Shown: one piece after another, positions 58,381 to 64,000 of the stretch
Layout of the letters: each line of letters opens with the position of its first letter
How positions within the stretch are numbered: position 1 is the first letter of the stretch
Source: Mermis nigrescens
Taxonomy: Eukaryota > Nematoda > Enoplea > Mermithida > Mermithidae
Length of the DNA: 64,000 bases
NCBI GenBank assembly: GCA_036768485.1
Contig: JAVLUZ010000271.1
Location: 4,260,309-4,324,308, forward strand
Reading direction: 5' to 3'
Notes under the pieces: generated by a model
Told to the model about the DNA's origin: nothing
Databases searched by the model: none
Seen by the model: the letters and a program-made list of their open reading frames with translations, nothing else
Translations under genes and position numbers: made by a program

Positions 58381-58860
58381 TTACCATTACGAAACCTCAG
58401 AATTGCGGGTTTAACCAAATAACGCAATAACATACCCAATGTTATTAAATAGGACACGGTATAACATAACCAATGCTATAAGCAATGCAATGCTATAAGA
58501 TATGACACGGTATAAAGTACCCAATGCTATAGCATACACAATGCAATAAGATAGGACATGGTATAACATATCCAATGCTATGGGTTACCTAATGCTTAGA
58601 TGACACGGTATAACATATAAGATACCCAATGCTACAAGATGGGACACGGTGTACCTTACCCAATGCTATGAGATAGGATACTGTATAACATACCCAATGC
58701 TAACATACCTAATACTACAAGATAGGATACGGTATAGCATACCCAATGCTATAAGATACCTAATGCTATAACATACCCAATGCTATAAGATATGACACGG
58801 TATAAAGTACCCAATGCTATAGCATACTCAACGCTATAAGATAGGGCACGATAAAACACC
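58381..58860 (+). repeat. Minisatellite, ACCCAATGCTATAAGATAGGACACGGTATAACAT type
   Basis: About 12 imperfect repeats built on 'acccaatgctataagatagg' and 'acacggtataacat'; reverse complement of the array at 6181-6420. Confidence 0.85.
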
Positions 58861-59180
58861 AACATTATGGAAATTTTTTTCGAAACATCAAAATTATGGA
58901 TTTTTTAAAAAACATCAAAATTATGGATTCTTTTAAAAAACATCAAAATTATGGATTTTTTAAAATAACATCAAAATTATGCGTTCTTTTAAAAAAAACA
59001 TGGATTTTTTTAAGAAACATCAAAATTATGGATTTTTTAAAACATCAAAATTATGGATTTTTTAAAATCACATCAAAATCACGGATTTTTTAAAATAACA
59101 CCAAAATTACGGTTTATTTAAAAAAACATCAAAATTATGGATTTTCCAAGAAACATCAAAATTATGGATTCTTTTTAAAA
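58861..59180 (+). repeat. Minisatellite, AACATCAAAATTATGGATTTTTTAAAA
   Basis: About ten copies of a 27-29-bp unit; the same unit inverted is at 5800-6180. Confidence 0.88.
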
Positions 59181-60190
<1,010 letters not shown>

Positions 60191-60202
60191 TCTATAAATA
60201 CT
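60191..60202 (+). promoter_or_regulatory. Polinton-type TATA box
   Basis: TCTATAAATACT, identical over 12 bases to the boxes of the 22-34 kb element, 33-44 nt before the ATG at 60235. Confidence 0.65.
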
Positions 60203-60234
60203 AATAATTCTTTCATTAATTTAAATCTTCAAAA

Positions 60235-60559
60235 ATGGAGGAAAATATGGAACTGAGAAAACGTCCTTTTCACGGATGAGGAAAAGAAACCTTATGGGCG
60301 GACAATACGACCGCCTATTGAGTTATGTGGGAGGAATCTGGAGCGTCCCATGTACCCTCTCATGATACATTTATGTCATTTTTGTCAAAAAAATTCGTCT
60401 GAAAAAGACGTTTTTGAAACAAATTCAGGAAAATGGTATTTTAACGTTCAAATGTGCCCAAGATGTTGTGAATATAATCGGGCATCCCAGGAGGCTGGGA
60501 ACATGATGATTAAGAAATATGTTGCTCAACAGGTTGAAGAAGCGAAAAATGGCTTGTAA
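60235..60559 (+). pseudogene. Small protein with two CxxC pairs, frameshifted near its start
   Basis: The ATG placed correctly after the TATA box (60235) gives 14 codons then TGA. A second frame, open from 60257 and with its own ATG at 60350, runs to 60559. It carries 'LCHFCQKN' and, about 30 residues later, 'MCPRCCEYN', a CxxC...CxxC layout typical of a zinc-binding knuckle, followed by a charged helix. A frameshift near 60245-60275 would explain the mismatch of promoter and frame; a downstream start at 60350 is the alternative. Family unknown. Not present in the complete Polinton, so possibly an accessory gene of a related element. Confidence 0.5.
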
Positions 60560-60560
60560 A

Positions 60561-60572
60561 GTTATAAATATG
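60561..60572 (+). promoter_or_regulatory. Polinton-type TATA box
   Basis: GTTATAAATATG, 30-41 nt before the ATG at 60602, just after the stop of the preceding gene. Confidence 0.55.
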
Positions 60573-60601
60573 AGCGATATCTGACAAAAAGTATCTACAA
60601 A

Positions 60602-60928
60602 ATGAGTTCTCAAGGTGAATTGAGTTTTAATCATTTTGTGACCAAGTTGGCTGATAAAGCCTGCACGAGGTACATCACTTCTCACGATGTGCAAAGCATT
60701 GGCTCCTGCTTTTGGAGTTTGCTTTCTGAAGAATACAAAGAAAATCGCAAAAGCCTCGATAATCGGAAAGCATTTTGGAATTTTGCGCTTTATGTGAAAC
60801 GATGCCTAATAAATCGTGAAATCGAGCCTATTTTAGATTTATGGCAAGATTTCGATCAAAATGGCAAAAATACATGGGAAAGCATGTATGAAAATTGCCT
60901 AAACGAGCGAGTTAGTCGTGTATTATAA
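60602..60928 (+). CDS. Unknown 108-aa protein
   Basis: Intact frame 'MSSQGELSFNHFVTKL' to 'LNERVSRVL'. Mixed, globular composition with Trp (FWSLLSEEY, AFWNFALYV, LWQDF, TWESM), predicted helical, unlike the low-complexity frames elsewhere in the window. It follows the CxxC gene by 42 nt with its own TATA-like box, so the two form a pair. I recognise no family. No homologue is visible in the complete Polinton here; an accessory gene of a related element or virus is plausible. Confidence 0.6.
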   Translation: MSSQGELSFNHFVTKLADKACTRYITSHDVQSIGSCFWSLLSEEYKENRKSLDNRKAFWNFALYVKRCLINREIEPILDLWQDFDQNGKNTWESMYENCLNERVSRVL

Positions 60929-61671
60929 ACGATTTGATTGAATTGAAAAATCAAAAAAACCAAAAAATTAGCGCCTCTCAGAGGCATCAGTGTTATTTTG
61001 GTAGCCCAAAAATAATTAAAATATGATATTGGTATAGTTGACTTATTTTTAATATGATATAAATATGATATTCTGCTATTTTTCATTTAAAATATGATAT
61101 ATTTTTGATATTTGGTATATATTTAATATACTTTTGGTAGGTAAGTACCTATCGTGTAATTTCTGCAGCCATGTAAAAGTAGGTATCTATGTAAGCAAAA
61201 TACAGGTAATTAATACTCATTTATTATATTTCAAAGTCAAACGACTAATGCAAGCAATCAATATTTTTTCGAAGTAAAGCACAAGCATTACATTTCCAGA
61301 CGCTGTTTAAAAAATTTTCATATATGTATAAAACTTTCAAAATTTACGAGATTAAGTTACAAAATTACATAAATTCCTTTCACTTTTCGTCAAATAACAA
61401 GATTTCGGAATAACGATCAGACATGTGCGTGGGGATGTGGGGTCTAGACCACCCAGAATAGGAAGATGGAAAATTTTGTAGGGAAAATGAGGCAAAATGA
61501 AGGCCAAAACCGGATGCAAATTAAAAATTTTCTTCAAGTGTTTCAAATTGACCAGAAACAGTGTAATATCGTGGTTTTAAGGCTATTTAAGCGCTTATGC
61601 AAGTTATTGAGGTCATTTTGGCCCAAAAAGCTGAATTCTTGACCCCTGCCCCAAATCGCCCATGCTGTGCA
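60929..61671. other. AT-rich sequence, no gene seen
   Basis: 'aatatgatat' words repeat at 61018-61130 and again at 62463-62515, possibly the two sides of an unidentified insertion. Confidence 0.45.
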
Positions 61672-61935
61672 CCACACCTGAGCGTGGGGGTTTAGGGGTA
61701 TGCACCCCCCGAGAAACCAAAATACCCCCCCAGAAATCAAAATACCCCCCAGAATTCAATTTTTGAAATTTTTTGTTTTTTTCGCAATTTCTTGATGCCA
61801 ATGGATAGTGCTCGATGAGAAACGTTGAAAAATGGTATTTTTTCGCCGTACCACTATTTTTAAGGTTATTTTTTCACCTTTGAAAAATCTTGCTTTCACC
61901 CAGAATGTTCTTGCTGCCCACGTATGCTGTGCACC
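61672..61935 (-). repeat. Dispersed repeat family B, copy 9
   Basis: Reverse orientation, well preserved: 'cctgagcgtgggggtttagg', triple 'atacccccccagaa' motif, 'gatagtgctcgatgagaaac', ending 'gctgcccacgtatg'. Confidence 0.85.
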
Positions 61936-62849
61936 TATGATCACTATTAGCGAATCACAACGGTAAACAATACAGGTGGCAAACAAGAATCGAGAAAACA
62001 AGTATAATTTGATGGGTCAATGTCATGTGTTGTGGTACATACTTACCGACCTAACTGAGATTTTGAAATCTCCCAGATCTAGGCCACCCTTAATGAGCTG
62101 AGCTTGCCAAAAGTTATGCATTTATCAATTTCGACAGGATGTCACTCAATCATACTACACTGCGCTAATTGTATATATGTACATACGATTATATTGCAGG
62201 TGTATAACCCTTAACGGATATACAGTATACATATGTACAATAGGCGAGGTGGCTTGGTTGGGTATAGGTACATACGTAATTAAGTAGGTACCAATACTGT
62301 ATACTTAAGTATGTATTATGAAGATATGACCTGGAAAATACCTACTGCATCATGCTTCGAAATTTACAGGTAAGGTATAGAGCGAAGAAGGAAAAAGTGC
62401 TCCACTTTGTACCAAAATTATACCAAAATTATATCAAAAATATTTTCACGTTTCCGGAGTTTTTAATATGATAAGAATATGATATACCGAAATTCTCAAA
62501 TTAAATATGATATTGGTGATCCAACAAATTTCTAAATCATATAAATTCTATTACGAACCTCAAATACTTATTATATTTGTAGTATTATTTTAGCTTTTCT
62601 AAAAACAATAAAATTTAAGTCACCTTATACTGTAAAATTAAATTTAACACCTTTTGCAACAAACCGCCCTTTCAGTACGTAATATTTAAAAAAATTGTTT
62701 TAGATTTTGTATAATAGTGAATTCTATAAGTGTATAATTTGGAAAAAAACGTGAATATTTAGATTCTTTTATGATAATACTGTGAAATATTTTGGCTGTT
62801 CAGTTATCGGTGCGTGAACAGACACTGACAGCATACTCTTGGCTTATCT
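61936..62849. other. AT-rich sequence, no gene seen
   Basis: No frame or recognised repeat other than the 'aatatgatat' words. Confidence 0.5.
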
Positions 62850-63282
62850 AAAGAAAATTTGTTGGATTTAGTGAAGCCTGAACTCAGGAAGAGTTTGCGG
62901 AAATACATAAAAAGTGGTTTGTGACATCAAAAGCCACTAAACAAACTCTGTCTGCTGAAAGAGGAGTTTAAAGGAACAGCCTGTGCTGTTTAACTGCAAA
63001 AACGTATATTGCTGTTGACGACTTGACAAGAAATATTAAAGTCAGCAGTAAAGGTTTAATGAAAAAATTAATTGGCTGACCTTCGATCAGTATACTGGTG
63101 TGTTGGATACTCCAAACCTTTTTATGCATGGGGAAAAAATATTGGATTCAGGTTGCAACCAGATAATCAGATGTGGACATACATTCAAGAGAAACAGGGG
63201 CTGTCGTATCTATACATTAAGAGAAAAGTCCTGTCTGACGGCATATCTACAGTCCATGACATTTGAACACACTAAAAAATAA
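62850..63282 (+). pseudogene. Polymerase B C-terminal fragment of a second Polinton
   Basis: Reads in shifting frames through residues matching the end of the 22-34 kb polymerase: 'ENLLDLVKPEL' near 62855, 'LLKEEFKGTA' near 62957, then 'NIGFRLQPDNQMWTYIQEK' and 'LYIKRKVLSDGISTV' in the open frame 63072-63266. Several stops and shifts occur before 63100. At the two positions where the complete element has TAG in its tail, this copy has sense codons (CAG and AAA). Only the last ~150 codons remain. Confidence 0.85.
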
Positions 63283-63834
63283 ATTTTCAGGATTTTGCTC
63301 TTTCATGGCAATAGGGCGCCTAATATCCCTCTGAACCGGGCACGTGGTTAGGAGTTCTAGAGCCATGGTTAAATAGATATAAACTGAAAATGACCTACCA
63401 TTGTGCCAACCTCCTTGTGGTGTAGGTCGGACATCGACAAATGGGCACAAAAACTTTTGTAAAATATGGAAACAAAGTTTGTAAAGTTTGGAACATTCTT
63501 TGTAAAGTTTGGAACATTCTTTAACAAGTTTGGAACAATCTTTGTAAAGTTTGGAACCTAATTTATATGTTATAACATAACAAGTTTGTAAAGTTTGAAA
63601 CATTTTTTGTAAAGTTTGGAGCATAGCTTGTAAAATTTGGGAAAATTAAAAAAAAAATAAAACTCAAACTTTAAAGAATGTTCCAAACTTTACAAAGAAT
63701 GTTCGAAACTTTACAACCTAACAACATTTACAAAGGTTTGTGCCCATTTGTCCGGCCTACCACGAAGGTGGCACCTGGTTGTAACCTGATGGCTCTAGAA
63801 CGCCCGTCCTTATTCAGAGGAGATGACCTATTGC
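63283..63834. repeat. Palindromic spacer: hairpin, 20-bp minisatellite, hairpin
   Basis: 63401-63450 repeats the TTGTGCC...GGCACAA hairpin found after the polymerase gene at 28.9 kb; 63460-63650 holds 'gtaaagtttggaacattctt' units; 63661-63715 holds the same unit inverted; about 63738-63775 holds the second hairpin inverted. Confidence 0.8.
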
Positions 63835-64000
63835 ATGTGAAAATTTGTGCAGTGTGTTCAAATGTCAGGAGTGGGACTGTAGATGTGCCGTCAGACAGGA
63901 CTTTTCTGCCCGTATATGTCCACATCTGTTATCAGGTTGCATCCTGAAATCAATATTTTTTCCCACATAATTCTTTGTTTGAAAGTGTCCAACACACCAG
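63835..64000 (-). pseudogene. Polymerase B C-terminal fragment, inverted, runs off the window
   Basis: On the minus strand: 'KNIDFRMQPDN'-like sequence near 63945-63925, then 'MWTYTGRKVLSDGTSTVPL' (63925-63870). About 15 bases of the YIQEK...Y segment are missing relative to 63180-63230. The left part lies beyond the window end. Confidence 0.8.

Overview
This is AT-rich eukaryotic DNA, most likely from an invertebrate animal and possibly an arthropod. Almost all of it is mobile or repetitive: (TA)n and (TATG)n microsatellites, MITEs flanked by TA, minisatellites, a foldback-like element and large duplications. The inference rests on the repeat types and on the animal-type Maverick/Polinton; no conserved host gene was recognised and species is not determined. 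One 100-base N gap (16555-16654) marks a scaffold join.

The main object is a Maverick/Polinton virus-like element at 22463-34067 (11,605 bp), bounded by about 240-bp terminal inverted repeats and a 5-bp target duplication AATGC. It lies inside a MITE ('family A') whose halves are at 22191-22462 and 34068-34571. On the minus strand, from right to left: protein-primed family B DNA polymerase, integrase, packaging ATPase, two conserved small proteins, a pVI/pX-like core peptide, major capsid protein, adenovirus-type protease and minor capsid (penton-like) protein. Polymerase (five in-frame stops and a frameshift), integrase and ATPase (one frameshift each) are broken; the six genes of the virion module read intact.

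Two features look unusual. Between polymerase and integrase, on the plus strand, is a broken gene whose second half closely resembles the C-terminal repeat of TATA-binding protein. Most genes of the element have a nearly identical box, TCTATAAATAYT, about 22-60 nt before the ATG, often inside the 3' end of the upstream gene, with four copies before the polymerase. A mobile element carrying its own TBP-like factor and a matching promoter set is the best candidate here for an undescribed system. The inverted repeats also carry outward-pointing tRNA-Tyr-like sequences with a perfect Pol III B box.

A second locus at 60.19-60.93 kb has two orphan small genes with the same TATA box, and 62.85-64.0 kb holds two polymerase tails facing each other around a 20-bp minisatellite, so remains of related elements occupy the right end. 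Left flank (1-22 kb): GTGTAAA-rich repeats, family C repeats, a foldback-like element (8.9-10.45 kb), a possible secreted-peptide exon (8.36 kb), minisatellites and a large inverted repeat (18.7-21.4 kb). Right flank (34.6-59.6 kb): GTGTAAA-rich modules ending in a hairpin plus (TA)n, family A MITEs, a 4-kb direct duplication (offset about 13,056 bp) and a large inverted arrangement.
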